A DNA stretch of 64,000 nucleotides from Myroides fluvii (GCF_009792295.1 NZ_CP039934.1:1570501-1634500), one strand, 5' to 3'. Shown: positions 1 through 9,843, counted from the stretch's first letter. The notes: generated by a model from the letters alone, not told the origin. Program-made: numbers and translations.

Positions 1-1491
1 AGCATGGTGCCAGAATACTCTCACTTTGAGAGTCCTTTCTTGGCTTTGGAAAAAGAGTTTATGGAGGTGGCATCAGGCATCCTAAAAGGGAATATTAATT
101 ATTTGACACTTAGTGATATTAACTGTAAACAGATAAAAATATTTCACAAACAGTGTTTAGATTTTGTCAATCAAGCCTTTAAGAATAGTTCCAAGTATGG
201 AATTTCCATTAAAGTTAACCAAAGTTTACTGCGCTTAAGACAGCAATTGCAACGCGTGGATGTTTTGCTCTCACTGATTATTATTGAAGGAGAAGCTACC
301 GCTTTAGAGCAGAAAAAGAACACCATTCGGTTGGCGCGTAAATTGATAGACTATAATTGCTACAAATACAACGTTTCTGGACTGATTAAGGAGAGTACGC
401 AACTTATATCGTATGAGATTACGCAACATACGGCCAAAACAGGAGAGCACTACATCACTAAAACCGCAGGAGAGTATTGGCATATGTTTAGAGGAGCCAT
501 GGGAGCGGGTATTATTGTAGGATTTATGTGTATCCTGAAGTTATTAGCTCATAAATTGGACGCTAGTATTTTTGGACATGCGATGTTGTATAGCTTGAAC
601 TATGCCTTGGGATTCTGTTTAATCTATTTGCTTGGTTTTACTTTGGCAACGAAACAGCCTGCCATGACGGCAGCGGCGATTATTAAAGCAATCGAAGACG
701 GACAAAAACAACATGTGGACAGTGTAGATAAGCACATTGGTTTTGCCAAATTGTTTGCGCGATTAGTGCGCTCCCAGTTTATCGCCTTTATAGGAAACGT
801 AATCTTAGCTTTCCCTATTGCGCTGTTGTTGATGTGGGGGTTTGATTCTGTGTTTGATGTGAATATTGCGCAAAAAGAGTGGAAAGGCATGTTAATTGAC
901 GCTGATCCCATCGAATCGAAAGCCTTGTTTCACGCGGGTATTGCAGGTATTTTCTTATTCTTGTCAGGAATTATATCGGGTAATGTATCCAATAGAAATA
1001 AACACAACCGCGTTTTTTACCGCATTCAAGAACATCCCTGGTTAAAGTATAATTTTGGAATTCAACGATCTACAAAAATTGCCAATTGGGTAGATTCCAA
1101 ATGGCCGGGAATTGCGTCCAATATCTGTTTCGGTCTATTCATGGGAACCTGTGGGGCTATTGGAACTTTTATCGGATTAGATATCGATATACGACACATT
1201 ACCTTTGTCAGTGGAAATATCGCAATCGGGTTCTACGGATCGGGATTTGAAGCACCTACTTCAATGTTAGTATGGGCTTTCATAGGCATGTGGTTAATCG
1301 GATTTATGAACTTTATTGTTAGTTTCGGTCTGTCTATTCTCTTGGCTTTCCGCTCTAGAAATATACCATTTACAGAAACGAGAGAACTTGCTTGGGCTGT
1401 GTTGAAATACTTTAAGAGCTTTCCGATGGAATTCTTCATTCCAACAGGAAATACCGTTATAGTATCAGAAAAAACACCAGATAAAAAGTAG
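1..1491 (+). CDS. Gcr-type 'site-specific recombinase' family membrane protein, 5' end cut by window
   Basis: The reading frame is open to the first base of the window, so the N-terminus is probably missing; family members are usually longer than the 495 residues seen after the first ATG. The visible part has a mostly soluble helical region of about 160 residues followed by several hydrophobic segments (around residues 165-220, 255-285, 310-335, 375-400 and 420-465). This layout fits the SpecificRecomb/Gcr family (gonococcal recombinase homologues). The family is named for recombination, but the many membrane spans argue for a membrane role, and I see no recombinase catalytic motif. It converges on the antiporter gene and shares a terminator with it. 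The family assignment is from memory of sequence character. Confidence 0.6.
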   Translation, partial: SMVPEYSHFESPFLALEKEFMEVASGILKGNINYLTLSDINCKQIKIFHKQCLDFVNQAFKNSSKYGISIKVNQSLLRLRQQLQRVDVLLSLIIIEGEATALEQKKNTIRLARKLIDYNCYKYNVSGLIKESTQLISYEITQHTAKTGEHYITKTAGEYWHMFRGAMGAGIIVGFMCILKLLAHKLDASIFGHAMLYSLNYALGFCLIYLLGFTLATKQPAMTAAAIIKAIEDGQKQHVDSVDKHIGFAKLFARLVRSQFIAFIGNVILAFPIALLLMWGFDSVFDVNIAQKEWKGMLIDADPIESKALFHAGIAGIFLFLSGIISGNVSNRNKHNRVFYRIQEHPWLKYNFGIQRSTKIANWVDSKWPGIASNICFGLFMGTCGAIGTFIGLDIDIRHITFVSGNIAIGFYGSGFEAPTSMLVWAFIGMWLIGFMNFIVSFGLSILLAFRSRNIPFTETRELAWAVLKYFKSFPMEFFIPTGNTVIVSEKTPDKK

Positions 1492-1507
1492 GCAAACAAC
1501 GAAAATA

Positions 1508-1540
1508 AAAAAGGGAGATGTAATTTACATCTCCCTTTTT
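1508..1540. terminator. Bidirectional intrinsic terminator
   Basis: A 15-bp perfect stem (arms 1508-1522 and 1526-1540) has a 3-nt loop, an A-run on the left and a T-run on the right. It lies between two convergent genes and can serve both. Confidence 0.9.
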
Positions 1541-1546
1541 GTTTCA

Positions 1547-3406
1547 TTAATCGGTATAATCTGTAGTATCCTTTGCTTCTCTCTTATGACGCAAACTATC
1601 CTTTAGCAAGTTCGATTGTTGCTCAAATTCAAGTCGAGATACGGTAATATAGTCCTCTAAATTGTGAATGTTCTTCGCTAATTTTCTCAAGGAAGCACGG
1701 TCACTTCGAATGAATAATTCGCTTTGTGTTCTCGCTTCCTCATGGCTTAATCCCAATTTTTCTAGCATTACCGATCCAACGTAAACTGCCGTAAAGAAAT
1801 TCTCGCGGTATACCTCTGTAAAGCCATCTTGTAAATATTCGTAGGCGTTCTTTCTGTTTTTGGCGCGAATAATTACCTCTACATCAGGGAAGTTTTTGTG
1901 TAATACTTCAACTAAATGCTGATTGACATCGGGTGGATCCATAGCAGCAATAACGTAATCGGCTTTTTCTACGCCTATCGATTTTAATATATTGATTGAT
2001 GTTGCATCACCATAATATACATTAAAGCCCAATTTGCGCAAGTGGTCCACGCGCTCAGCATCGTTGTCTAACACTAAAGTAGGAATGTCATTGGCTTGCA
2101 ATAAACGTCCAATCGTATTTCCAAAATCTCCAAAACCAGCAATGATAATTTTCTTATCTGCACAGATATGCGATAAATCATCATATGGTTGGTTGACCGT
2201 TGGCGACGATGCTAAACCTAAATAAGGACCAATCCACTTCTCGTTTAACAACATTAAAATAGGGGTTACGACCATGGATAAAGCTGTTGTGGCCAAAAGG
2301 TAATCGTACCAAGTTTGGTCAATGATGTTGATGGTTTTTCCCAAGGCTAAAATTACGAAGGCAAATTCTCCAATTTGCGAGAGTAAAATAGCGAAGAGAA
2401 ACGATTGATCTTTTGGGAATTTCTTCCATTTTCCGATAGCAAATAAAACAATTGCTTTGATTGTCATCGATCCAACGAGTAAAGAAAGGACAATCAGCGG
2501 TTCAGCCGCAATAACCTCAAAGTTAATGGTTGATCCTACGGCAATAAAGAAAATACCAAGCAAGAGCGCCTTGAAGGGTTCAATATCGCTTTCTAATTGA
2601 TGTTTATAGGGGTTATTCGCTAAAACGACCCCCGCAATAAACGCTCCTAAAGCAGGGCTGAGTCCTACTTGTTGCATCAACAAGGATACCCCAATAACTA
2701 AAAGTAAAGCCGAAGCGGTATAAATTTCGCGTATTTGCAGACGACCAACCGATTTAAAAAGCGGATTGACGATATAATTGCCAACCAAGAAAATAACCGT
2801 AATAGCGCCTAAAATTGCCATGGTTTTCATCAATACGGGTTGACCATCTAGCATGCTGCTATTGGTCGTTGAAATCGGTATCTTTTTTGAAACAGCCAAA
2901 AGGGGAATCAAGGCCATGACGGGAATCACCATAATATCCTGGAAGAGCAATACAGCAAAGCTCGATTTTCCTACATTAGATTTATTGAGCCCCTTTTCGG
3001 AAATGGTCTGTAGAATAATAGCCGTGGAGGACATGGTAACCACAAATCCAATCGTGATCGAAGTACCTAAACCTAAGCCAATGGCAAAAAAGCAAACGGC
3101 TGTGGTTATAATTGTCGTTCCCAGCGCTTGCACAGTTCCCAATCCAATAATCTCCTTCCGAATTTTCCAGAATTCTTTCGGATCGAGTTCAAGACCGACA
3201 AGAAACAACATCATCACAACACCAAACTCAGTGGCATGCATAATATCTGCGCCGTCTTTTCCGACAAATCCCAAGACAAAAGGACCAATTAAAACTCCTG
3301 CAAATAGATAACCTAAGACAGATCCCATTCCTAGTTTCTTAGAAATGAGCACACAAATTACTGCGGCAAATAAAAATATAAAGGCCTGCGCTAAAAAATC
3401 ATTCAT
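1547..3406 (-). CDS. CPA2-family cation:proton antiporter with RCK domain (KefB/KefC-like)
   Basis: The 619-residue protein has about 12 hydrophobic segments in residues 1-385, typical of the Na+/H+ exchanger fold. A cytosolic TrkA-N/RCK nucleotide-binding domain follows from about residue 418. Its Rossmann motif GFGDFG is at 424-429, followed by acidic LDND at the end of the second strand. Members exchange K+ or Na+ for protons across the inner membrane, gated by the RCK domain. The length is normal for KefB/KefC. There is no KefF/KefG partner beside it, so glutathione gating as in Escherichia coli cannot be assumed. The ATG start at 3406 is clear. It is a single-gene unit transcribed toward the shared terminator at 1508-1540. 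Confidence 0.88.
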   Translation of the reverse strand: MNDFLAQAFIFLFAAVICVLISKKLGMGSVLGYLFAGVLIGPFVLGFVGKDGADIMHATEFGVVMMLFLVGLELDPKEFWKIRKEIIGLGTVQALGTTIITTAVCFFAIGLGLGTSITIGFVVTMSSTAIILQTISEKGLNKSNVGKSSFAVLLFQDIMVIPVMALIPLLAVSKKIPISTTNSSMLDGQPVLMKTMAILGAITVIFLVGNYIVNPLFKSVGRLQIREIYTASALLLVIGVSLLMQQVGLSPALGAFIAGVVLANNPYKHQLESDIEPFKALLLGIFFIAVGSTINFEVIAAEPLIVLSLLVGSMTIKAIVLFAIGKWKKFPKDQSFLFAILLSQIGEFAFVILALGKTINIIDQTWYDYLLATTALSMVVTPILMLLNEKWIGPYLGLASSPTVNQPYDDLSHICADKKIIIAGFGDFGNTIGRLLQANDIPTLVLDNDAERVDHLRKLGFNVYYGDATSINILKSIGVEKADYVIAAMDPPDVNQHLVEVLHKNFPDVEVIIRAKNRKNAYEYLQDGFTEVYRENFFTAVYVGSVMLEKLGLSHEEARTQSELFIRSDRASLRKLAKNIHNLEDYITVSRLEFEQQSNLLKDSLRHKREAKDTTDYTD

Positions 3407-3593
3407 TTTATGATTGTATTTTTCGAATTAAATAACAATATAGTATCAGTAATGTTTATTTGTTGAAAATAACGCATACTTACTCAGAAAGTATTTAAAA
3501 TACATACAAATTTACGTAATACCACTTGGATTTTCATCGGAAAGTTAAAAAAAAACGATTTCTTTTTAAGAATATAAACTGATTTTTTTCAAT

Positions 3594-3601
3594 TAATTTT
3601 G
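3594..3601 (+). promoter_or_regulatory. Putative -7 element of dinB operon
   Basis: TAATTTTG matches the Bacteroidota -7 consensus TAnnTTTG and lies 17 bp before the dinB start. No TTG is at the expected -33 position, so support is partial. Confidence 0.5.
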
Positions 3602-3617
3602 ACCAAATTGCCTTGAG

Positions 3618-4691
3618 ATGAATCGAAAGATTATACATATTGACATGGATGCGTTTTATGCTTCGGTCGAACAATTAGATAATCCTGAATTAAGAGGAAA
3701 GGCTATTGTTGTGGGAGGAAGTAGCGAAAGAGGAGTAGTGGCCGCGGCCAGTTATGAAGCGCGTCAATATGGTGTGCGTAGTGCCATGAGTGGAGTGCTG
3801 GCTAAGAAAAAGTGCCCACATTTGATCTTTGTGCCTCCTCGTTTTGATCGATATAAAGAAGTGTCTAGGCAAATTCGAGCTGTGTTTCAGGAATATACAG
3901 ATTTAGTAGAGCCTTTGGCATTAGATGAAGCCTTCTTAGATGTAACTGAAAATAAAATCGGATGCCCTAGTGCTACGTTAATTGCACAAGAGATTCGACA
4001 AAAGATTTTTGATCGTACGCAGTTAACCGCTTCCGCAGGAATCTCAATCAATAAATTCTTGGCCAAAGTGGCGAGTGATTACAATAAACCCAATGGGCAA
4101 AAGACAATCAACCCTGAAGAGGTGGAGTCTTTCTTGGAAGCACTGGAGATCAAAAAGTTTTTTGGGATAGGCAAGAAAACTGCGGATCGCATGTATCATT
4201 TCGGTATTTTTACTGGGCGTGATTTGAAAGACAGATCCCTTGAATTCCTAGAGGAGCACTTTGGTAAAGCGGGTAAAGCGTATTACTATATTGTACGTGG
4301 TATTCACAACTCACCCGTTAGTCCAGATCGATTGATTAAATCCGTGGGGACGGAACGCACTTTTGATGAAAACTTGAGTTCGGAAGTCTTTCTCGAAAGT
4401 AAACTTGTACATATTGTTGAAGAATTGAGCTTGCGTATGAAAAAACAAAGCTTGGCTGGTAAAACAGTCACCTTGAAAATAAAATATGCCGATTTTGTAC
4501 AGCAGACTCGCAGTACGACCTTTCCGTATTTTATTGCTGATGCAGGTATTATCCTCGATTGTGCCAAAGAGTTGCTCTACCAAGAAGAATTGCAAAACTC
4601 CGTGCGTCTCATTGGCGTATCTTTGAGTAATCTAAATAATAAAAAAGCAGCGAAAAAACCCGTGGCTGTACAGCTGCGTTTTGATTTTTAA
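3618..4691 (+). CDS. dinB: DNA polymerase IV (Y-family translesion polymerase)
   Basis: This 357-residue protein has the Y-family palm motifs: HIDMDAFYASVEQ at the N-terminus with metal-binding Asp9 and Asp11, and LALDEAFLDVT with Asp103 and Glu104. The 'little finger' region occupies roughly residues 240-345. It extends primers past damaged bases at low fidelity. The C-terminal residues AVQLRFDF resemble a beta-clamp-binding peptide of the QLxLF type. It is the first gene of a tight operon with the LD-carboxypeptidase (17-bp gap) and the YraN protein. No SOS operator was recognised. Length and motifs are complete, so it should be functional. Confidence 0.96.
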   Translation: MNRKIIHIDMDAFYASVEQLDNPELRGKAIVVGGSSERGVVAAASYEARQYGVRSAMSGVLAKKKCPHLIFVPPRFDRYKEVSRQIRAVFQEYTDLVEPLALDEAFLDVTENKIGCPSATLIAQEIRQKIFDRTQLTASAGISINKFLAKVASDYNKPNGQKTINPEEVESFLEALEIKKFFGIGKKTADRMYHFGIFTGRDLKDRSLEFLEEHFGKAGKAYYYIVRGIHNSPVSPDRLIKSVGTERTFDENLSSEVFLESKLVHIVEELSLRMKKQSLAGKTVTLKIKYADFVQQTRSTTFPYFIADAGIILDCAKELLYQEELQNSVRLIGVSLSNLNNKKAAKKPVAVQLRFDF

Positions 4692-4708
4692 ATTTCAATA
4701 TTTTCACC

Positions 4709-5611
4709 ATGAGTAAAATGATACCTTCCTATTTGAAAAAAGGCGATAAAGTAGCCCTTGTTTGTACGGCAAGAAAATTTTCAATGCAAGAAGCCCAACC
4801 CGCCATAGCGCTGTTAGCGTCTTGGGGATTAGAAGTGGTTTTAGGACAAACAATCGGTTTAGATAATTTTCAATTAGGAGGAACAGATCAAGAGCGTATC
4901 AACGACTTCAATGCTCAGTTGAAGAACCCCGAGATAAAAGCGATTTGGTGCGCAAGGGGAGGATATGGTACGGTTCGTATCATCGATGCAATTGATTTTT
5001 CTTTATTGATACAACAACCCAAGTGGATTGTCGGATTTAGCGATGTAACAACCTTACACAGCCATGTACACAACTTGGGTATGGCTACCATGCACGGGAT
5101 CATGGCCTTTAGTGTTCCTTTAGCAAAAGAAGAATCAAAGGTTTCGCTTCACAACGCTTTGTTTGGAGCAACACTGTCGTATTCCATTAGCGCAGATCCT
5201 GCAAACAAAAAAGGAAAAGCAACAGGTGAATTAGTGGGAGGAAATCTATCAATCCTCTATAGTTTATTAGGATCAGCTTCGAGTATAACTACCAAGAACA
5301 AAATTCTATTTATCGAAGACTTAGACGAGTACTTGTACCACGTGGATCGCATGATGCATAACCTCAAGCGAAATGGGCTTCTGTGTGATTTAGCAGGTCT
5401 TATTGTCGGAGGAATGACGGACATGCACGACAATTCAATTCCTTTTGGATATAATGCACATGAAATTATTTTAGACGCTGTAAAAGAGTATGATTATCCT
5501 GTAGTATTTAATTTTCCTGCCGGACATGGATCTTCCAATTGGGCTTTAAAATTAGGCACTATTGTTGAACTAGAAGCACAAGACAATCAGGTGACTGTCG
5601 CTTTTAGTTAA
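4709..5611 (+). CDS. LD-carboxypeptidase, peptidase family S66
   Basis: The 300-residue protein carries the S66 catalytic set: Ser111 in GFSDVT, Glu203 in FIEDLDEY and His273 in PAGHGSSNWAL. The conserved ARGGYG motif lies at 82-87. Family members such as LdcA remove the terminal D-alanine from murein tetrapeptides in the cytoplasm during peptidoglycan recycling. A related subgroup (MccF) cleaves microcin C-type acyl-adenylates, and sequence alone does not exclude that role. No signal peptide is visible, consistent with a cytosolic enzyme. It is in the same operon as dinB and yraN. Confidence 0.92.
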   Translation: MSKMIPSYLKKGDKVALVCTARKFSMQEAQPAIALLASWGLEVVLGQTIGLDNFQLGGTDQERINDFNAQLKNPEIKAIWCARGGYGTVRIIDAIDFSLLIQQPKWIVGFSDVTTLHSHVHNLGMATMHGIMAFSVPLAKEESKVSLHNALFGATLSYSISADPANKKGKATGELVGGNLSILYSLLGSASSITTKNKILFIEDLDEYLYHVDRMMHNLKRNGLLCDLAGLIVGGMTDMHDNSIPFGYNAHEIILDAVKEYDYPVVFNFPAGHGSSNWALKLGTIVELEAQDNQVTVAFS

Positions 5612-5620
5612 ATATAATAG

Positions 5621-5980
5621 ATGAGTAAAACAAATGAATTAGGTCGGTTAGGCGAGGATTTAGCCGTTGATTTTTTACAGGATAAAGGCTATCAGATCAT
5701 AGCTAGAAATTGGAAACACCACAAAGCAGAAGTCGATATCATAGCAGAAGTAGATTCCTTCTTGGTTTTTGTTGAAGTAAAAACAAGAAGTTCAACCGAC
5801 TTTGGTCTGCCGCATGAGTTTTTGAAGAGCCCTCAGATCAAACGGTTAATTACTGCGGCAGATGCTTTTGTCCGACAATCCAAGCGAAAAGAAGAGGTGC
5901 GTTTCGATATAGTAGCTATTAGTATAAGAAAGTCTATTCCTGAAATTGAGCATATTGAGCGAGCTTTTTACTGGTTTTGA
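5621..5980 (+). CDS. YraN family protein (UPF0102), endonuclease-like fold
   Basis: The 119-residue protein has the YraN/UPF0102 pattern: LGRLGEDLA near residue 7, then AEVDIIAE and VFVEVKTRSS. Together these form the acidic and lysine residues of a PD-(D/E)XK nuclease-like core. The biochemical role of the family is poorly defined; a structure-specific nuclease activity is inferred from the fold. It follows the carboxypeptidase gene by 9 bp and so is the third gene of the dinB operon. Confidence 0.9.
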   Translation: MSKTNELGRLGEDLAVDFLQDKGYQIIARNWKHHKAEVDIIAEVDSFLVFVEVKTRSSTDFGLPHEFLKSPQIKRLITAADAFVRQSKRKEEVRFDIVAISIRKSIPEIEHIERAFYWF

Positions 5981-6086
5981 TAGCGTATTGGTGTCTTTTA
6001 GTTGGTGTTTTGTGTGTTTTTTAGAATAAAACACAAGGGAGTAAAATTCTTTTCTAAATCTTATATAAAAAAAGTCTAAATAAAGT

Positions 6087-6117
6087 TTGCGGATTATTTA
6101 GAATCACTTTACATTTG
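6087..6117 (+). promoter_or_regulatory. Bacteroidota-type promoter of TonB receptor gene
   Basis: TTG at 6087-6089 and TACATTTG at 6110-6117 are separated by 20 bp, matching the flavobacterial -33/-7 consensus. They lie 37 bp upstream of the ATG. Confidence 0.75.
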
Positions 6118-6154
6118 TGGCGTTTTTAATAAGTCTAAATAACACAGATTCAGA

Positions 6155-8593
6155 ATGAAGACGTATACTACATTGTTAGTTACCATTTGTGGAGTAATGG
6201 TAAGTTTCGCTCAAAACATCACAATCAAAGGAAGAGTTGTAGATGAGGTTAATAAACCACTACCTTTTGCTACGGTTGTATTAGGAGAAGGGCAAACCGC
6301 TGTTCAAACCAACGAAAATGGGGAGTTCAAATTGAATAATATTCAAAAAGGAAAGCACACGATGAAGGCTTCTTTTGTTGGATATTCAACCTCTCAAAGA
6401 GACATTACCCTGGCTAAAAATGAAGAAATCGTAAACTTTCTTTTGGTTGCAGATAGCCAATTAGAGAACATCACAGTTTATGGTAGAAGCAACAAAAACG
6501 TAAAAAATCTTCAGTATATCACGCGTTTACCACTTGGATTACAAGATCAAGTACAATCCATTAGCATTGTTTCGGAGCACGTAATCAAAGAGCAAGGAGC
6601 ATTGACTATTACAGATGCAGCACGTAACGTTGCAGGGGTAACCCAGTTTTCAAACTATGGTGGACCTGCAGAAAGTATGTCTATCCGCGGATTTAGAGGA
6701 ACACCTGTATTGAGAAATGGAGTTGGAATGGATTCTGATTTTAGAACGGCCTCAGCTATAGCAGATATGCAAGGAATTGAGAGCGTTGAGGTAATCAAAG
6801 GTTCTGCAGCAGTATTACAAGGAATCGGAAACGGTTTAGGAGCTGCTGGTGGAGTAATTAACATGGTGACTAAAACACCAAACTTCAAAAACCAAAGAGA
6901 AGTAAGCTTCAGAGCTGGAAGCTACGGTCAAGTTAGACCAACGGTTGACTTCGAACAAGTATTAGATAAAAAAGAAACGGTTTCTTTCCGTTTCAATGGA
7001 GCATATGAAAGAAATGATGGATGGAGAACGTATGTGAATAATGAACATTTTTACATCAACCCATCCCTAACATGGAAAATCGATAACAAAACCAAGTTAA
7101 CGGTTGAAATGGATTATTTAAATGGGGATTATGTTACAGACAAAGGAACGGTAAACTTAGGTCCAGATTATTCGAATCAACTATATAAAATGCCACATAA
7201 TAAATTTTTAGGTTTCAAAGGAGACGCTAAAAAGATTACCATGCAAAATTATGTTGCGCGTTTCGAAAGACAATTAACTGAAAAATTGAGCGTTAGAACG
7301 TCATATACAGCATCTATTTACAATGAAAATGGGCGTTCGACAAACATAACAACGGTTTTGCCGAAAAAAGAAATTGGAGCAGATTGGAGTAAATATGCCG
7401 ATATCAAACGCACCGTTTCTCAAGGACAATCAGATGATTATAATTCTGTATTTCAAGCAGATTTAATCGGTAAAGACATTTTTACGGGTATTTTAAAACA
7501 TACCTTCCAAATTGGTTTTGATTACAGACAAACCAAAACAATTGCTGGTTCTACAACAGGTAAAGTTTGGGGGAAAGATAAAGGTGGAAACGACGCTTTA
7601 GTTGATTTTAGAAGTGATATCAATGTATTAGGACCCATTGACAATACATTGCCAGAAAACATCATCTACGGAGATATTGCTACAACAAGAACCATGTCGC
7701 CAACTATCGGTTTCATGGCACAAGATTATATTGCTATTGGAGATAAATTAAGTGCGATGTTAGGACTTCGTTATAGCCGTTTGAATGGTAATACTACTGA
7801 AAATGCTACGGTAGATCGTTGGAATCCAATGGTGGGATTAATCTTCAAACCACAAGAAAATATCAGCACATTTGCATCTTATACTACAACAAGTAGCTTG
7901 AGACAATCAAATAAATTGTTACACGGTGGGGGATATGTAGGAGCATCAGATATTAAACAATTTGAATTTGGTTTCAAATCAAACTGGTATAACGATCATT
8001 TAGGTGTAAACTTCACGTACTTCTTCATCAATCAAAGTAACTTAGTAGCGCCTTATATCAATCCAGAAACAAACGAGCAATCAAAAACGGAAAGCATCTT
8101 AGCTGGAGATTTAAAACGCAATGGATTTGAGTTGGAAATCAACGGTAAAATTACCAACAACTTAGAGGTAATGTTAGGCTATGCTAACTTATATGCGAGA
8201 TATCAAGATAGCCCACAATATGTGGATGGTTCTGCGCCAATGAACGCTCCTGAGCATACTGCAAACGGATGGGTAAGTTATAAATTTGACCAAGGTACAT
8301 TAAACGGATTATCGTTGAGCGCAGGGGTTTACTTTGTAGGAAAACGTCCAGTAAACGAATATAGTAGAACGCTAGATAATAGCCATAATACAAACGTAAA
8401 CGTAAGACCATTTGACATGCCTAGCTACACTACGGTGAATGCACAAGCAGCTTATACTTACAAAAACGCTACGTTAAGTGTGTTTATGAATAACCTTTTC
8501 AACGAAAGAGGATACACATCTTACTTCAGAGGAGGATATATCAACGAAATTTCACCTCGAAATTTCGCAGCACAATTGTCGTATAGATTCTAG
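6155..8593 (+). CDS. TonB-dependent siderophore-type receptor with carboxypeptidase-regulatory-like N-domain
   Basis: The 812-residue protein starts with a signal peptide ending near SFAQ (about residue 20). A CarboxypepD_reg-like beta domain follows (about 22-105), then the plug (about 120-250, including ITDAARNVAGVTQ and MSIRGFRG) and a large beta barrel. It ends in an aromatic residue (LSYRF), as outer-membrane barrels do. The plug most resembles ferric-siderophore receptors (FhuA/FecA/FoxA type). It would import an iron chelate across the outer membrane using TonB energy. The downstream PepSY membrane protein supports an iron role. The substrate cannot be named from sequence. No clear Fur site was identified, although iron regulation is likely. 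Confidence 0.93.
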   Translation: MKTYTTLLVTICGVMVSFAQNITIKGRVVDEVNKPLPFATVVLGEGQTAVQTNENGEFKLNNIQKGKHTMKASFVGYSTSQRDITLAKNEEIVNFLLVADSQLENITVYGRSNKNVKNLQYITRLPLGLQDQVQSISIVSEHVIKEQGALTITDAARNVAGVTQFSNYGGPAESMSIRGFRGTPVLRNGVGMDSDFRTASAIADMQGIESVEVIKGSAAVLQGIGNGLGAAGGVINMVTKTPNFKNQREVSFRAGSYGQVRPTVDFEQVLDKKETVSFRFNGAYERNDGWRTYVNNEHFYINPSLTWKIDNKTKLTVEMDYLNGDYVTDKGTVNLGPDYSNQLYKMPHNKFLGFKGDAKKITMQNYVARFERQLTEKLSVRTSYTASIYNENGRSTNITTVLPKKEIGADWSKYADIKRTVSQGQSDDYNSVFQADLIGKDIFTGILKHTFQIGFDYRQTKTIAGSTTGKVWGKDKGGNDALVDFRSDINVLGPIDNTLPENIIYGDIATTRTMSPTIGFMAQDYIAIGDKLSAMLGLRYSRLNGNTTENATVDRWNPMVGLIFKPQENISTFASYTTTSSLRQSNKLLHGGGYVGASDIKQFEFGFKSNWYNDHLGVNFTYFFINQSNLVAPYINPETNEQSKTESILAGDLKRNGFELEINGKITNNLEVMLGYANLYARYQDSPQYVDGSAPMNAPEHTANGWVSYKFDQGTLNGLSLSAGVYFVGKRPVNEYSRTLDNSHNTNVNVRPFDMPSYTTVNAQAAYTYKNATLSVFMNNLFNERGYTSYFRGGYINEISPRNFAAQLSYRF

Positions 8594-8638
8594 AATTTCT
8601 CTTTAAGTAGTGTCATTATAATTGAAATAATAATAAGT

Positions 8639-8680
8639 ACAAACACGGTTTTATAGTATAAAATCGTGTTTGTTCGTTTT
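8639..8680 (+). terminator. Strong hairpin with T-rich tail between receptor and PepSY genes
   Basis: Arms 8639-8655 and 8657-8673 pair over 17 positions with one G-T wobble, and a T-rich tail follows. The ATG of the next gene is 18 bp after the hairpin, so it may act as an attenuator within an operon rather than a full stop. Confidence 0.7.
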
Positions 8681-8691
8681 TGAATATCCAT

Positions 8692-9843
8692 ATGAAAACA
8701 AAGAAAACCTCTCCTTTTCGCAAATTGATGAATGACCTCCACTTGTGGTTAGGTATTGCAAGTTCACTTGTCTTGTTTGTAGTCTGTTTAACCGGTACCA
8801 TCTATACGTTCAAAACCGAAATCCAAGATTGGATGGAGCCTGCGCGTTATCAAGTAACGGATAAAGGAACGGGACAAATCAAACCAATAGAGGAGCTTGT
8901 TCAATTGGTTGAAGCTTCTACCCAAGGGAAAGTACAACGCGTAACCTTGGTGAGCAAAGCCAGTAAACCCTATGTGTTTGCGGTAAGTAGTGGGGAAGAA
9001 GGAAAGCGCCCAGATGCGGTTCACGTTAACCCATATACAGGAGAAGTTTTAGGAACAGGAAAAGGTCCTGGTGACGAGTTTTTTATGACGGTATTTAAAT
9101 TACACCGTTGGTTATTGCTCGATTCATCCATCGGAAGACCTATTGTTGGAATTGCAACTATTATTTTCTGTTTCCTTTCTATTTCAGGGTTGATCTTGTG
9201 GTTCCCTAAAAAAATAAAGGGATGGAAAAGCATCAAACCCGGATTCAAAATTAAGTTTAAAGCCAATTGGAAACGCATCAATCACGATTTACACAATACC
9301 CTTGGATTTTATACCTTGTTGATTGTATTAATTATGTCTTTAACGGGCTTATGCTGGTCTTTTGAGTGGTATAGAGAGGGATTGAGCAGTGTATTGGGAG
9401 CGAAAGTTTTTGGAGGACGTGATGAAGTAAAACCAGAATCAGTACTGCAAGATAAAGCAGCAATTACCTTGGAAGAAGCTCTAGCTATTGCCAATAAAGA
9501 AATGGCGTATGAGTACCGCTCTTTAGCTGTTAGCTTGCCTAAAGACGCTGTAGGGGCTTATGAAATAAATAAAAATGAATTAGCAAGATGGAATGAAACA
9601 GTGAATGATCGAGTGTTCCTAGATCAGTATTCAGGAGCGGTTATCAAGAAAGAGATTTTCGCAGATAAATCAGTGGGAGAAAAATTGGCAAGTTCAATTC
9701 GCGCGCTTCATTTTGGGGATATTTATGGCTTGTTTTCCAAAGTTATTTACTTCATAACTTGTTTAATCGCTACTTCATTGCCCGTGACAGGTATTTTTAT
9801 TTGGTTGAATAAAATGAAAAAGAAACCCAAAAGCAAAGCGTAG
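8692..9843 (+). CDS. PepSY-associated TM helix protein (iron-regulated membrane protein)
   Basis: I chose the ATG at 8692 (383 residues) over an in-frame TTG 12 bp earlier. The protein has a TM helix near residues 18-42 after the RKLMNDLHLWLG motif. A PepSY-like periplasmic segment follows, then helices around 145-170 and 200-225 (with HDLHNTLGFY) and a final helix near 350-375. The conserved histidines in these helices are typical of PepSY_TM proteins, some of which act as ferric-siderophore reductases (FoxB/PiuB type). Its position directly after a TonB receptor supports a part in releasing or reducing imported iron at the inner membrane. The exact reaction is inference. Confidence 0.88.
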   Translation: MKTKKTSPFRKLMNDLHLWLGIASSLVLFVVCLTGTIYTFKTEIQDWMEPARYQVTDKGTGQIKPIEELVQLVEASTQGKVQRVTLVSKASKPYVFAVSSGEEGKRPDAVHVNPYTGEVLGTGKGPGDEFFMTVFKLHRWLLLDSSIGRPIVGIATIIFCFLSISGLILWFPKKIKGWKSIKPGFKIKFKANWKRINHDLHNTLGFYTLLIVLIMSLTGLCWSFEWYREGLSSVLGAKVFGGRDEVKPESVLQDKAAITLEEALAIANKEMAYEYRSLAVSLPKDAVGAYEINKNELARWNETVNDRVFLDQYSGAVIKKEIFADKSVGEKLASSIRALHFGDIYGLFSKVIYFITCLIATSLPVTGIFIWLNKMKKKPKSKA

